From Polynucleobacter hirudinilacicola (GTDB lineage: Bacteria > Pseudomonadota > Gammaproteobacteria > Burkholderiales > Burkholderiaceae), in the NCBI RefSeq assembly GCF_002192535.1, contig NZ_NAIA01000001.1, positions 123,333 through 187,332 of the forward strand: a stretch of 64,000 bases of DNA, in the 5' to 3' direction. Position numbers and translations under genes: made by a program. How positions within the stretch are numbered: position 1 is the stretch's first letter; every line of letters begins with the position of its first letter. Positions 36,138 to 45,411 of this stretch are shown here, in pieces. The notes below the pieces were generated by a model. That model was not told the origin of the DNA. It saw only the letters and a list, made by a program, of their open reading frames with translations, and ran no database searches.

Positions 36138-36815
36138 ATGGAATTTTTCTCTTTAGACCTCTTCAACCCTTCAAATGCAGGAATTGTTGATTTCACGAGC
36201 TATTTACTGGGCACCCTTTTCATTATTTTATTGCCGGGCCCCAACTCACTTTATGTCTTAACTACTGCAACGCAAAGAGGATGGAACTCTGGGGCTTGGG
36301 CAGCGCTGGGTATTTTTATCGGTGATTTAGTTTTGATGCTTGCAGTTGCTTTAGGTGCTAGTTCATTGCTAATGTCATCACCAGTACTTTTTGCGATCAT
36401 CCGAGCTCTGGGTGCGGCCTATCTAGCCTGGATGGGGATTGGCTTGCTGCGGAGTGGCCAACAGCGCTGGGTATTAGGCAGACCTTCAGAAGTTTATGAA
36501 ATCCAAGCGCGTCTTATGCAATTGCATCCATTAATAGCGGCACTTCTTTTGTCACTGACCAATCCTAAGGCAATTTTTTTCTTCATTGCTTTTTTTTCAC
36601 AGTTCATTAGTCCCGATTTTGATAATCCTACATATACCTTTTTATATCTAGCAACTGTTTTGCAGCTGATGAGCATGACCTATCTGGCGGCTTTAATTTG
36701 CATAGGCCAATTCTTCTCAAGGTTTTTTGAGAGCCATCCGCGCTGGGGCGCTAGCCTCTGGGTGTTGGCGGGGCTGTTATTTATTGGATTTGCTCTACGC
36801 CTAGTAATTGCTTGA
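36138..36815 (+). CDS. LysE/RhtB-family amino acid exporter (LeuE-like)
   Basis: A 225-residue membrane protein with six predicted helices and the family motif LLPGPNSLYVLTTATQRGWNSGAWAALGIFIGD, then NPKAIFFFIAFFSQFI. RhtB-family proteins export amino acids such as leucine, homoserine or threonine; the closest feel is LeuE, but specificity is a guess. It ends one base before the convergent aldehyde dehydrogenase stop. Confidence 0.88.
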   Translation: MEFFSLDLFNPSNAGIVDFTSYLLGTLFIILLPGPNSLYVLTTATQRGWNSGAWAALGIFIGDLVLMLAVALGASSLLMSSPVLFAIIRALGAAYLAWMGIGLLRSGQQRWVLGRPSEVYEIQARLMQLHPLIAALLLSLTNPKAIFFFIAFFSQFISPDFDNPTYTFLYLATVLQLMSMTYLAALICIGQFFSRFFESHPRWGASLWVLAGLLFIGFALRLVIA

Positions 36816-38213
36816 TTACTTAAGATGCTTTAAGAGGCGCTCAGCCTTCTTTCCATAGGGTGGTCGAGCAGGTTGAGTGCCCTTGAGAAGATTGCTACCC
36901 AAGAAGCCACGTACTTCCAAAATGGGTTTTGCATGGCTGAAAGTGTCAAAGCCCGTTTTACCGTTATAGGAACCCATGCCGCTAGCACCAATTCCACCAA
37001 ATGGTAAAGACTCTACAGCGGCGTGCAATAAGGTGTCATTAATTGTTACGCCACCAGAGCGAGTTTCATCTAGAACGCGCTGCATATTCTTCTTGTCTTT
37101 GCCAAACCAGTAGAGGGCTAAAGGGTGCGGTCTGTTGTTAACATAAGTAATGGCTGCAGCAGTGTCTGCAATAGTTACTATTGGCAGAATTGGGCCAAAA
37201 ATTTCTTCGTGCAGAACGCGAGCTTGAGGCGGTAAATTAGTCAGTAGAACAGGCTCGAACCTTCTAGCTCCAGCGGCTGGATTTTTGAGTAGTGGAATGG
37301 CTTTCGCACCACGATCTAGCGCATCACTGACTAAGTGTTGCCAGTGTTGCAACTGATCATCATCAATAGGGCCTGTGAGCTCTTCAGGATTACTAAATTG
37401 AGTTTGGGCTTCAGTCTGTAGCGCTTCAATAAATGCTGTTTGATTACTTTGCTCAATCAGAATGTAATCAGGGGCAATACAAGTTTGACCGCTGTTGAGT
37501 AGCTTGCCATAAATAATAGCGGCGGCTGCATCTTGAAGTTTGGCGCTTGGATCAATGATGGCTGGCGTTTTGCCACCGAGCTCTAAGGTCACCGGAGTGA
37601 GATTTTCGGCAGCAGCACGCATTACCTTTTTGCCAATGGCTTCAGAGCCGGTAAACAGGAGATGGTCAAATGCTAGCGCAGCGAATTGTTCTGCTACGTC
37701 AACGCCACCAGTGCTAACGCAAAATTCACTGGGGTGAAAATATTCTTGAATCAATCCCGCTAAAAATCCGGAGGTGCGAGAGCTACGATCAGAGGGTTTG
37801 AGCCAAACCCGATTTCCAGCAGCAAGTGCAGTAATGGCAGGAACTAGGGCCAATTGAATGGGGTAATTCCAGGGGCTCATGATCCCGACAACCCCAATCG
37901 ATTGGCTTTGAATCCATGCTTCCGTGGAGCCCATATAGGAGGGAATCTCCATTTGCACAGGCTTCATCCATTCTTTGAGATGTTTGCGGGTGTACTTGCA
38001 GGCCTGATACACCATCTGAAATTCAGCAAGACGCGTTTCAATAGGGTGGCGAACTCCAAAGTCTGCCGTCAGCACTTTGCAGATCTTTTCTTCATTGGCT
38101 TCAATCATTTTCTCGATTCGGCCAATACGCTCCAATCTGACCTCAAGGCTGGGATTTGGCTCAGCAGCATAGGCTGCTTTAATTTCATCAAGTTGAATGG
38201 TGAAGCGATTCAT
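36816..38213 (-). CDS. NAD(P)-dependent aldehyde dehydrogenase (coniferyl aldehyde dehydrogenase-like)
   Basis: A 465-residue class 3-like aldehyde dehydrogenase: MSPWNYPIQLALVPAITALAAGN (cofactor binding), LLFTGSEAIGKKVM, LELGGKTPAI with the general-base Glu, and LNSGQTCIAPDY with the catalytic Cys. The subgroup features (FGGIGASGMGSYNGKTGFDTFSH) fit coniferyl/aryl or long-chain aldehyde dehydrogenases that lack the long N-terminus. Start at ATG 38213 (MNRFTIQLDEIK); an open frame to 38288 runs into the divergent msrA. Substrate uncertain. Confidence 0.88.
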   Translation of the reverse strand: MNRFTIQLDEIKAAYAAEPNPSLEVRLERIGRIEKMIEANEEKICKVLTADFGVRHPIETRLAEFQMVYQACKYTRKHLKEWMKPVQMEIPSYMGSTEAWIQSQSIGVVGIMSPWNYPIQLALVPAITALAAGNRVWLKPSDRSSRTSGFLAGLIQEYFHPSEFCVSTGGVDVAEQFAALAFDHLLFTGSEAIGKKVMRAAAENLTPVTLELGGKTPAIIDPSAKLQDAAAAIIYGKLLNSGQTCIAPDYILIEQSNQTAFIEALQTEAQTQFSNPEELTGPIDDDQLQHWQHLVSDALDRGAKAIPLLKNPAAGARRFEPVLLTNLPPQARVLHEEIFGPILPIVTIADTAAAITYVNNRPHPLALYWFGKDKKNMQRVLDETRSGGVTINDTLLHAAVESLPFGGIGASGMGSYNGKTGFDTFSHAKPILEVRGFLGSNLLKGTQPARPPYGKKAERLLKHLK

Positions 38214-38261
38214 AGTTTTTAATAGTTGGCAGATATTGAAATAAGGCATTAGGATAAAGCC

Positions 38262-38834
38262 ATGAACGAAACCCTTGATAAAAACCAAACCACTTTAGAG
38301 CGTGCGACCTTGGGCGGCGGCTGTTTTTGGTGCCTTGAGGCTGTTTATCAGCAAGTTTCTGGGGTTAAATCAGTCGTTTCTGGATATGCTGGAGGTGCGA
38401 GACCTAATCCCACATATGAAGCGATTTGCACTGGCGTTACAGGGCACGCAGAAATTGTGGACATCCTCTTTGATCCCCAAGTCATTTCCTTTCGAGATCT
38501 ATTGGAGATCTTCTTTGTGATTCATGATCCCACGACATTGAACTACCAGGGTAACGATCATGGCACTCAATATCGATCGGTCATCTTTACGCACAGCGAT
38601 GAGCAATCCAACATTGCGCACGAGGTAGTTAAAGAGCTTGACGATTCTAAAATTTACTCTAGGGCAGTAGTGACGCAAATTGATGTGGCACCTACGATTT
38701 TCCCTGCTGAGGACTATCACCAGAATTACTTCGTGCAACACCCTAATCAAGGCTATTGCATGGCAGTGGTTGCGCCTAAATTAGCAAAGTTCAGAGCGAA
38801 ATTTAAAGCACTAATAGCACCGCATTACTCCTAA
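38262..38834 (+). CDS. msrA: Peptide-methionine (S)-S-oxide reductase
   Basis: Repairs oxidised methionine. 190 residues with the catalytic [14 protein letters not shown] motif, [24 protein letters not shown] and [16 protein letters not shown] [11 protein letters not shown]. It diverges from the aldehyde dehydrogenase gene across 48 bases and its stop overlaps the convergent pdxH by four bases. Confidence 0.96.
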   Translation: MNETLDKNQTTLERATLGGGCFWCLEAVYQQVSGVKSVVSGYAGGARPNPTYEAICTGVTGHAEIVDILFDPQVISFRDLLEIFFVIHDPTTLNYQGNDHGTQYRSVIFTHSDEQSNIAHEVVKELDDSKIYSRAVVTQIDVAPTIFPAEDYHQNYFVQHPNQGYCMAVVAPKLAKFRAKFKALIAPHYS

Positions 38835-39466
38835 GGAGCTAGGCGGTTTACCTGCCAAGTTGATCCATTTAGCTTGTAATGAATGCGATCGTGCAATCTA
38901 GAAGGGCGGCCTTGCCAGAATTCAATTTCAGTTGGTCGTAAGCGATACCCGCCCCAATGCCCGGGCCGTGGTGGGGCATCTCCAAACTCTGCGGTGAAGC
39001 GTTTCTCAGCTTCTTCTAAAAACTCACGATTTGGAATGGCTGAACTTTGTGGAGAAGCCCAAGCCCCTATCCGTGATGCTGCGGGGCGAGAGTGGAAGTA
39101 TTCATCACTTTCTGCAGCGCTCACTCGCTCAACGACACCTTGAATTCGCACTTGACGCTCTAGTTCATGCCAATGAAAAAGGAGTGCGGCTTGAGGTCGG
39201 ATCGCTAATTCTTTACCTTTTTGGCTCTCATAGTTAGTAAAAAAGGTGAAACCGTTTTCGTCCGCACCTTTTAGTAAGACAATACGAGCTGATGGATTAC
39301 CAGCTTTATCGGCTGTAGCTAAAGTCATGGAATTGGGTTCAGGGCACTCCGCTCTTACAGCTTGGTCAAACCAAAGTTGAAAAAGCGGAATTGGATTACC
39401 CGGAACGTCAGTTTCCGAAAGCTGGCCAAAGGTATAGTTTTTGCGAAGTTGAGCAATGGAGTCCAT
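38831..39466 (-). CDS. pdxH: Pyridoxamine 5'-phosphate oxidase
   Basis: FMN enzyme making pyridoxal phosphate from PNP/PMP. 211 residues with [55 protein letters not shown] and the C-terminal [13 protein letters not shown], the standard PdxH set. It supplies PLP used by the basic amino acid decarboxylase and other enzymes. The gap to divergent tcdA is 20 bases. Confidence 0.97.
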   Translation of the reverse strand: MDSIAQLRKNYTFGQLSETDVPGNPIPLFQLWFDQAVRAECPEPNSMTLATADKAGNPSARIVLLKGADENGFTFFTNYESQKGKELAIRPQAALLFHWHELERQVRIQGVVERVSAAESDEYFHSRPAASRIGAWASPQSSAIPNREFLEEAEKRFTAEFGDAPPRPGHWGGYRLRPTEIEFWQGRPSRLHDRIHYKLNGSTWQVNRLAP

Positions 39467-39486
39467 TTTTTCAGTATAAAGAAGCT

Positions 39487-40239
39487 ATGGCAGAAGACAA
39501 GATAGAAGAAAGTACCGAAGATCGTCGTTTTGGCGGAGTCTCTAGACTCTATGGCCCAGAGCTGCGTGAGCGTTTTCGGAATGCTACGGTGGTGGTGGCT
39601 GGTCTGGGTGGGGTTGGCTCCTGGGCGGCTGAGGCATTAGCTCGAACCGGAATTGGGCATCTTGTCTTGGTTGACTTTGATCACATTGCGGAGAGTAATA
39701 CCAACCGCCAATTACATGCTCTCGAAGGTCAGTACGGCAAGGCCAAAGTCGAGGCGATGACGCAGCGTATTTTGCAAATTAATCCAGAGATCACATTATC
39801 TCCTTGCGATGAATTTTTAACTCCAGAAAATTTAGATGTACTCATACCAAATGATGCATTGGTATTAGATGCTACGGATTCAGTGCAAACCAAAATTGCT
39901 TTATCGGTATGGGCAAATAAAAATAATCGTGCATTAGTCATGTGTGGAGCTGCCGGCGGTAAGACTGATCCAACCTCGGTGCGTAGTGATGATCTCTCTC
40001 GAACCGAGCAAGATGCCTTATTAGCAAAAGTAAGACAAGGACTCAGACAAGATCACGGCTTCTCCAGAAACCTAAAGAAAAAAATTGGGATTCGTGCGAT
40101 TTACTCGCATGAGCCTAGGGCTGGCGCTGCGAATGGTGGCTTAGCGTGCTCGGGCTATGGTTCTACCGTGATGGTGACAGCAGCCTGCGGCTTGGCTGCT
40201 GCTGCTGAGATTTTGAATCTTATAGCCGCCCAAGCTTAA
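39487..40239 (+). CDS. tcdA: tRNA threonylcarbamoyladenosine dehydratase
   Basis: E1-like enzyme (CsdL/YgdL) that cyclises t6A37 of tRNA to ct6A using ATP. 250 residues: RFGGVSRLYGPELRERF, nucleotide loop VVVAGLGGVGSWAAEALARTG, VDFDHIAESNTNRQLHAL, DATDSVQTKIAL and a C-terminal CSGYGSTVMVTAACG. The start at ATG 39487 matches the family; an earlier frame to 39391 overlaps the divergent pdxH. Confidence 0.92.
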   Translation: MAEDKIEESTEDRRFGGVSRLYGPELRERFRNATVVVAGLGGVGSWAAEALARTGIGHLVLVDFDHIAESNTNRQLHALEGQYGKAKVEAMTQRILQINPEITLSPCDEFLTPENLDVLIPNDALVLDATDSVQTKIALSVWANKNNRALVMCGAAGGKTDPTSVRSDDLSRTEQDALLAKVRQGLRQDHGFSRNLKKKIGIRAIYSHEPRAGAANGGLACSGYGSTVMVTAACGLAAAAEILNLIAAQA

Positions 40240-40305
40240 CTACAACTTTATTTGTGCTAATTCCTTAGGGGGATTCCCTGTAGGAAATTACTGATTCTTT
40301 TGCAA

Positions 40306-40322
40306 TCAGAAATTATTTCTGA
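40306..40322. promoter_or_regulatory. Lrp-like palindromic operator upstream of the alanine permease/dehydrogenase genes
   Basis: TCAGAAATTATTTCTGA is a perfect 8-1-8 palindrome. Its inner 15 bases fit 13 of 15 positions of the E. coli Lrp consensus (YAGHAWATTWTDCTR, from memory). It lies 164 bases before the permease start in an AT-rich, otherwise empty gap (40240-40485). Lrp/AldR-type regulators commonly control alanine dehydrogenase genes. No Lrp gene is in the window. Confidence 0.5.
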
Positions 40323-40485
40323 CTTTCATTAGTGTTGATTTAAAAGACATTTCTTATTTAAGCAGTTTCCTTTTTATATCTTTAATCACTTTAGGTATTT
40401 TTATCCCCTAGTACATCTGCCAAGCACTCCCTAGACTTTGCTTCGTTGGTAAATCAGCCAATGACAAATCGAAAGGAGGTCTCTT

Positions 40486-41868
40486 TTGCAGACTGAACAC
40501 ACTGGCTTAAAACGCCATCTCAAAGTAAGACACATTCGCTTGATGGCATTAGGGTCAACGATTGGCGTTGGTTTATTTCTAGGATCAGCAAGTGCAATCA
40601 AAATTGCTGGGCCATCGATTCTCTTGGGCTATTTACTAGCAGGAATCGTTGCCTTTATCGTATTACGCGCACTTGGTGAAATGGCGGTGCATGAGCCTGT
40701 CGCGGGATCCTTTGCAGCTTATGCCAACAACTATGTGGGCCCATTGGCAGGCTATATGGTCGGCTGGGGCTATTGGACGTATTGGGTTGTGGTTGGCATT
40801 GCTGAGGTCACTGCGGTGGGTATTTACATGGGCATTTGGTTCCCAGAAACGCCACAGTGGGTTTGGGCACTATCTTCGATTGTGATGATGGGCTTAATCA
40901 ATCTCATCGCTGTCAAAGTATTTGGCGAATTTGAATTCTGGTTTGCCTTAATTAAGGTAGTAGCAATTATTGCCATGATTGCTCTCGGTGGATCAGTGAT
41001 CTTATTTGGTTTTACCAATGATTGGCAGCCGATTGGTTTGAGTAATCTGTGGCAACACGGTGGCTTCTTCCCGAATGGTATTAGCGGAATGTTGCTCTCA
41101 CTACAGATGGTCCTATTCGCCTATGTTGGTATTGAGATGATTGGCTTATCTGCTGGTGAGGCAGAGAACCCACGCAAAACAATCCCCATGGCAATTGACT
41201 CACTGGCGTGGCGCATCTTGATTTTCTACATGGGAGCCATTTTGGTCATTCTGGCGATTTTCCCTTGGAACGAAGTAGGTCAGCAGGGCAGCCCCTTTGT
41301 GGTGATGTTTGAGCGTATTGGTCTGCGGGAAGCTGCTGGCTTGATCAACTTTGTTGTCATTACTGCTGCGCTGTCATCATGCAATGCCGGGATCTTCAGT
41401 GGTGGCCGACTCTTGTACTCGCTATCGAGCAATGGTTACGCACCTGCCCCGTTTGCAAAGCTATCAAAGTACGGCGTTCCTCATCGAGCAGTGATCGTCA
41501 CCGTTGCGGTCTGTATGACAGGCGTTGTCTTGAACTACTTTGTGCCTGATAAGGCATTCCAATACATCATGGCTGCAGTGACCTTTGTTGGTTTGATGGT
41601 CTGGATTGCAATCTTATTTACGCAACTCCAATTCCGCCGCTCATTAACTAAGGCCCAGATCGCTGAACTTGCGTATCGCACTCCTTGGTATCCGTATTCC
41701 TCATGGTTTGCTCTGGCATTCATTTTCTTGGTAGTGACGCTGATGGGTTTTCATGAGGATGCACGGATTGCTTTGTTATTAGGGCCGTGTCTATTAGCGG
41801 TGTATCTAGCGATGTTTTATATCGTTGGCTTACACCATAAAACAAAAAGTAATCGTGAATTTAAATAA
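40486..41868 (+). CDS. APC-family amino acid permease
   Basis: A 460-residue, 12-helix permease of the amino acid transporter family: RHIRLMALGSTIGVGLFLGSASAI, GEMAVHEPVAGSFAAYANNYVGP, YVGIEMIGLSAGEAENPRKTIP and SSCNAGIFSGGRLLYSLSSNG are the hallmarks of the GabP/ProY/CycA group. It begins with a TTG preceded by a full-strength Shine-Dalgarno (AAAGGAGGT, 40472-40480). It lies 12 bases before the alanine dehydrogenase part, so alanine is a reasonable guess for the substrate. Confidence 0.92.
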   Translation: MQTEHTGLKRHLKVRHIRLMALGSTIGVGLFLGSASAIKIAGPSILLGYLLAGIVAFIVLRALGEMAVHEPVAGSFAAYANNYVGPLAGYMVGWGYWTYWVVVGIAEVTAVGIYMGIWFPETPQWVWALSSIVMMGLINLIAVKVFGEFEFWFALIKVVAIIAMIALGGSVILFGFTNDWQPIGLSNLWQHGGFFPNGISGMLLSLQMVLFAYVGIEMIGLSAGEAENPRKTIPMAIDSLAWRILIFYMGAILVILAIFPWNEVGQQGSPFVVMFERIGLREAAGLINFVVITAALSSCNAGIFSGGRLLYSLSSNGYAPAPFAKLSKYGVPHRAVIVTVAVCMTGVVLNYFVPDKAFQYIMAAVTFVGLMVWIAILFTQLQFRRSLTKAQIAELAYRTPWYPYSSWFALAFIFLVVTLMGFHEDARIALLLGPCLLAVYLAMFYIVGLHHKTKSNREFK

Positions 41869-41880
41869 GGGGAGATAACA

Positions 41881-43926
41881 ATGATTATTGGTGTACCGCA
41901 AGAAGTTAAAAATAATGAGTTCCGAGTTGGATTAACTCCGGGAAATGTCAGTGGGCTATGTAAACAAGGACATACCGTTTTGGTTCAGCGGGGTGCGGGC
42001 GAGCAGATTGGTCTCACAGATGAGTCTTATCGAATTGCTGGAGCTTCGCTGATTGATAGTGCGGCAGAAGTGTTTCATAAGGCCGAGATGATTGTGAAGG
42101 TCAAGGAGCCTCAAGCACAAGAGTGTGCAATGCTCCGCGAAGATCAGATTCTGTTTACTTATTTGCATTTAGCGCCAGATCCAAAGCAGACCAAGGCTTT
42201 GCTAGATTCTGGCGCCACTTGTATTGCCTATGAAACAGTAACCGCTGTGAATGGGGCTCTACCACTATTGGCGCCGATGAGCGAAGTCGCTGGTCGCATG
42301 TCGATTCAGGCTGCGGCCTCTCATTTAGAAAAAACGCATGGCGGCCTGGGCGTCCTGATGGCAGGTGTGCCGGGTGTATCTCCAGCGAAGATCGTGATTT
42401 TGGGTTGCGGGGTAGTGGGGCGTAATGCTTTGCAAATGGCTGTCGGTATGGGCGCTGATATTTGCATCTTTGATCGTGACATAGATCGCTTACGTCAGAT
42501 TGATATGCATTACGGCAATCGCGTAAGAACCTTTTATTCCGATAACTTACTAATAGAGCAAGAAGTTTGTGAGGCAGATGTTGTGATTGGTGCAGTGCTG
42601 CTGCCCGGTGGCGCAGCGCCAAAGTTGGTTACGCATGAGATGGTGAAAAAAATGAAGCCAGGCTCGGTAGTGGTGGATGTGGCAATTGATCAGGGAGGTT
42701 GCTTTGAAACTTCTAGACCTACTACACATGCTGACCCCACTTTCTTAGTAGATGATGTATTGCACTATTGCGTTGCCAATATGCCTGGTGCAGTTGCAAG
42801 AACCTCCACTTTTGCATTAACCAACGCCACCTATCCATTTGTAGAGGCCTTAGCCAACCGTGGTGTTATGAAGGCCTTATCGATAGATCATCACCTACGG
42901 AACGGTTTGAGTGTGCATAGAGGGGGTATTGCCCTGTCTCATGGCAGCAAGCTTCTACTCGACACGATTCATGCCTGGCCCACTGAATGCGCTGATATTC
43001 ATCGCGTGCACGTTTCACAGGCGGGTCGATTTGGTCGTGCCCTGATGACACGCGAAGAACTCAATCAAGAAGCTTTAGGCCACATCATTCGCTATCGCGA
43101 TATTCACATGACACTGCGCCAAACTTTAAGAAGCATTCAAGACAAGAGCACTCATTTCAAATGGCTACACATTGGTAAAGAAGACAACCCTGTCAGCACC
43201 AATGCCAAATGCATAGTGCACGCAGAAGGTGGCTTATTTAAAACGCAGGATTGGGTTGAGTCTGGTCGAGACTATGGTCAGTCAGCCCTGGTGGGATTAG
43301 TTGAAGTAGAAAACGCAGCACCCTATCAGGCTTGGGAACGCTTTACCTCGGAAGGTCCATTAGCAGTGCTTCCAAGTCATTATGGTCCTCATATTTTGAA
43401 TCTAGTTTGGTGTGGATCGCCAGAGTCATCGCAGCAACGCCTGCAATTAAGTGACACTGATTTTCTGGAGTCACTACAAAAAGAATTTGGTTCACGTATC
43501 GGCCGCTTTCTAAAAATTCAAGATCGTCGCTTGTATGAGTTAGGACTGAACTACCGCAAAGAAATTACTAAAGACAATGAAGTTTGGATTGGTAACGCCG
43601 CACAAACTTTGCACCCAGTTGCAGGACAAGGATTAAATTTAGGATTACGTGATGCCTTTTTACTTGCTGAAAAATTAGTCGGGGTATTTTCAGGGGCAGC
43701 AGAAAACCAAACCCCGGGAGATATTCAACATGCATTAGAAAGCTATGCGCAAAGTCGCAAAGTAGACAGAACAACCACTATTGGCCTGACAGACTTCATG
43801 GCTCGAGTATTTACTTCTAATCTTGCCCCAGTCGTGATAGCTCGTGGATTAGCTTTATCCGCCCTGCAGTGGCTTCCACCAGTCAAAACAGCTCTAGCTC
43901 GCCAGATGATGTTTGGCAGGCGCTAA
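41881..43926 (+). CDS. Alanine dehydrogenase fused in frame to N-terminally truncated UbiH-type monooxygenase
   Basis: A 681-residue chimera. Residues 1 to ~347 are alanine dehydrogenase (Ald; L-alanine + NAD to pyruvate + ammonia): MIIGVPQEVKNNEFRVGLTPG, VKVKEP and FTYLHLAPD (catalytic Lys and His), GCGVVGRNALQMAVGMGA (NAD), VDVAIDQGG (catalytic Asp), HHLRNGLSVHRG. The last ~20-25 residues of Ald are missing. From ~I350 the sequence is UbiH: GIALSHGSKLLLDTIHAWP, IHRVHVSQAGRFGRALM, ERFTSEGPLAVLPS, GNAAQTLHPVAGQGLNLGLRDA (second FAD motif), to the normal UbiH C-terminus. The first ~48 UbiH residues with the GxGxxG FAD-binding fold are absent. Ald could still work; the UbiH half should be dead. 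It precedes dusB, where an intact ubiH is usual. Confidence 0.88.
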   Translation: MIIGVPQEVKNNEFRVGLTPGNVSGLCKQGHTVLVQRGAGEQIGLTDESYRIAGASLIDSAAEVFHKAEMIVKVKEPQAQECAMLREDQILFTYLHLAPDPKQTKALLDSGATCIAYETVTAVNGALPLLAPMSEVAGRMSIQAAASHLEKTHGGLGVLMAGVPGVSPAKIVILGCGVVGRNALQMAVGMGADICIFDRDIDRLRQIDMHYGNRVRTFYSDNLLIEQEVCEADVVIGAVLLPGGAAPKLVTHEMVKKMKPGSVVVDVAIDQGGCFETSRPTTHADPTFLVDDVLHYCVANMPGAVARTSTFALTNATYPFVEALANRGVMKALSIDHHLRNGLSVHRGGIALSHGSKLLLDTIHAWPTECADIHRVHVSQAGRFGRALMTREELNQEALGHIIRYRDIHMTLRQTLRSIQDKSTHFKWLHIGKEDNPVSTNAKCIVHAEGGLFKTQDWVESGRDYGQSALVGLVEVENAAPYQAWERFTSEGPLAVLPSHYGPHILNLVWCGSPESSQQRLQLSDTDFLESLQKEFGSRIGRFLKIQDRRLYELGLNYRKEITKDNEVWIGNAAQTLHPVAGQGLNLGLRDAFLLAEKLVGVFSGAAENQTPGDIQHALESYAQSRKVDRTTTIGLTDFMARVFTSNLAPVVIARGLALSALQWLPPVKTALARQMMFGRR

Positions 43927-43980
43927 AGGGCTTAAAAAGCTCTCAGAATCTAAGCATTCTTCGTTTAACTAGATTCAAAG

Positions 43981-44005
43981 AATCTGCCTAAAAATTAGGC
44001 AGATT
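43981..44005. repeat. Perfect 11-bp hairpin before dusB
   Basis: AATCTGCCTAA (43981-43991), loop AAA, TTAGGCAGATT (43995-44005). It lies between the fusion gene and dusB. Only a short T-rich stretch follows, so it could be a weak terminator or an mRNA processing/stabilising stem at the border of the dusB-fis transcript. Confidence 0.5.
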
Positions 44006-44068
44006 TAGGTCTCTTTGTGCTAAAGTGTCATGCTTTCCGCAAGACACTTCCCACACTAAGCCCAATAG

Positions 44069-45085
44069 ATGAAGATCGGTCCCCACCTCCTCGCAAATAG
44101 ACTATTTGTGGCCCCTATGGCTGGGGTGACTGACCGCCCATTCAGACAGCTTTGTAAGAAATTGGGTGCAGGATATGCCGTATCCGAAATGGTGGCCTCC
44201 AATGCCTTGCTTTGGAAAAGCGAAAAGACCCAACGTCGCGCTAATCACGTTGGAGAATTCAAACCCATCGCCGTACAAATTGCCGGCGCAGATCCAGCAA
44301 TGATGGCTGCTGCTGCAAAAATAAATGTGGATCACGGCGCACAAATTATCGACATCAATATGGGCTGCCCCGCCAAAAAGGTTTGCAATGTGGCCGCAGG
44401 TTCAGCCCTATTGCGAGATGAACCGCTAGTACAGCAAATTCTGGAAGCCGTTGTTAATGCAGTTGGTGTTGGCCCCAATGCAGTACCAGTGACATTAAAA
44501 ATTCGGACGGGCTGGGATCGCGAACATAAAAATGCCATTGAGATTGCACGCCTTGCAGAACGATCTGGTATCTCGATGCTTACCGTTCACGGGCGCACTA
44601 GAGCAGATCTGTATCACGGTGAAGCAGAATACGAAACAATTACCGCCGTAAAAAATCATGTGCGCATTCCGGTGGTTGCTAATGGTGATATCAGTAGCCC
44701 AGAAAAGGCAGAAGCTGTTTTGAAGATCACAGGCGCTGATGCCATCATGATTGGACGCGCCGCCCAAGGTCGTCCATGGATATTCCGTGAAATCAATCAT
44801 TACCTTGAGACTGGTGGCAAGCTACCAACCCCAGAAATTATCGAGATTCAAGCGATTATGAACGCCCACCTCCTTGATCATTACGAGTTTTATGGTGAGC
44901 ATATTGGCCTACGTACCGCCCGCAAACATATTGGCTGGTATTGCAAAGGTTTACGTGATTCACATGCATTTCGTCAGCGCATGAATACTGCCGATGATTG
45001 CAAAACTCAATTACAAATGGTGAATGATTATTTTGATGAGATGAAATCCCATTCAGACCGTTTACTTTTTTTAGAAGCAGCTTAG
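44069..45085 (+). CDS. dusB: tRNA-dihydrouridine synthase B
   Basis: FMN enzyme reducing specific uridines in tRNA. 338 residues: LFVAPMAGVTDRPFRQLCKKLGAGYAVSEM, INMGCPAKKVCNVAAGSALL with the catalytic Cys, VTLKIRTGWD, LTVHGRTRADLYHGEAEYE and VVANGDISSPEKA. It leads the dusB-fis pair, as in most proteobacteria. Confidence 0.97.
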   Translation: MKIGPHLLANRLFVAPMAGVTDRPFRQLCKKLGAGYAVSEMVASNALLWKSEKTQRRANHVGEFKPIAVQIAGADPAMMAAAAKINVDHGAQIIDINMGCPAKKVCNVAAGSALLRDEPLVQQILEAVVNAVGVGPNAVPVTLKIRTGWDREHKNAIEIARLAERSGISMLTVHGRTRADLYHGEAEYETITAVKNHVRIPVVANGDISSPEKAEAVLKITGADAIMIGRAAQGRPWIFREINHYLETGGKLPTPEIIEIQAIMNAHLLDHYEFYGEHIGLRTARKHIGWYCKGLRDSHAFRQRMNTADDCKTQLQMVNDYFDEMKSHSDRLLFLEAA

Positions 45086-45126
45086 TTGTACCTTAGTTCT
45101 TTACGTTTTTAGCATTTATATAAATT

Positions 45127-45366
45127 ATGACCAATAAACATCCTATTACCGAGTGTATTGAAACCCAGTTACAAAGTTATTTAAATGATCTCAAAGGCAC
45201 ACCTCCCTCTGATATCTATCAAATGGTATTGGCCGTAGTTGAGAAACCAGTGCTAGAGCTCGTCATGCAGCATGCCAAACAAAACCAATCACTTGCAGCC
45301 CAATATCTTGGGATCAATCGCAATACTCTGCATAAAAAATTGGTCGAGCATCAAATACTGAAATAA
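45127..45366 (+). CDS. fis: Fis-family DNA-binding protein
   Basis: A 79-residue nucleoid-associated protein ending in the Fis HTH (QSLAAQYLGINRNTLHKKLVEH). The dusB-fis order, 41 bases apart, is conserved across proteobacteria. The N-terminus is shorter than in E. coli Fis (98 residues), as usual in betaproteobacteria. It bends DNA and modulates rRNA and other promoters. Confidence 0.94.
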   Translation: MTNKHPITECIETQLQSYLNDLKGTPPSDIYQMVLAVVEKPVLELVMQHAKQNQSLAAQYLGINRNTLHKKLVEHQILK

Positions 45367-45411
45367 GTAAGTCATCGATACACCATTTACCAATAAGACC
45401 CTTCCGAAAAT

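Noticed and set aside
40240..40485. Possible glycine riboswitch before the permease/ald genes
   Set aside because: None of the conserved glycine aptamer blocks is present; the region is AT-rich with only the Lrp-like palindrome.
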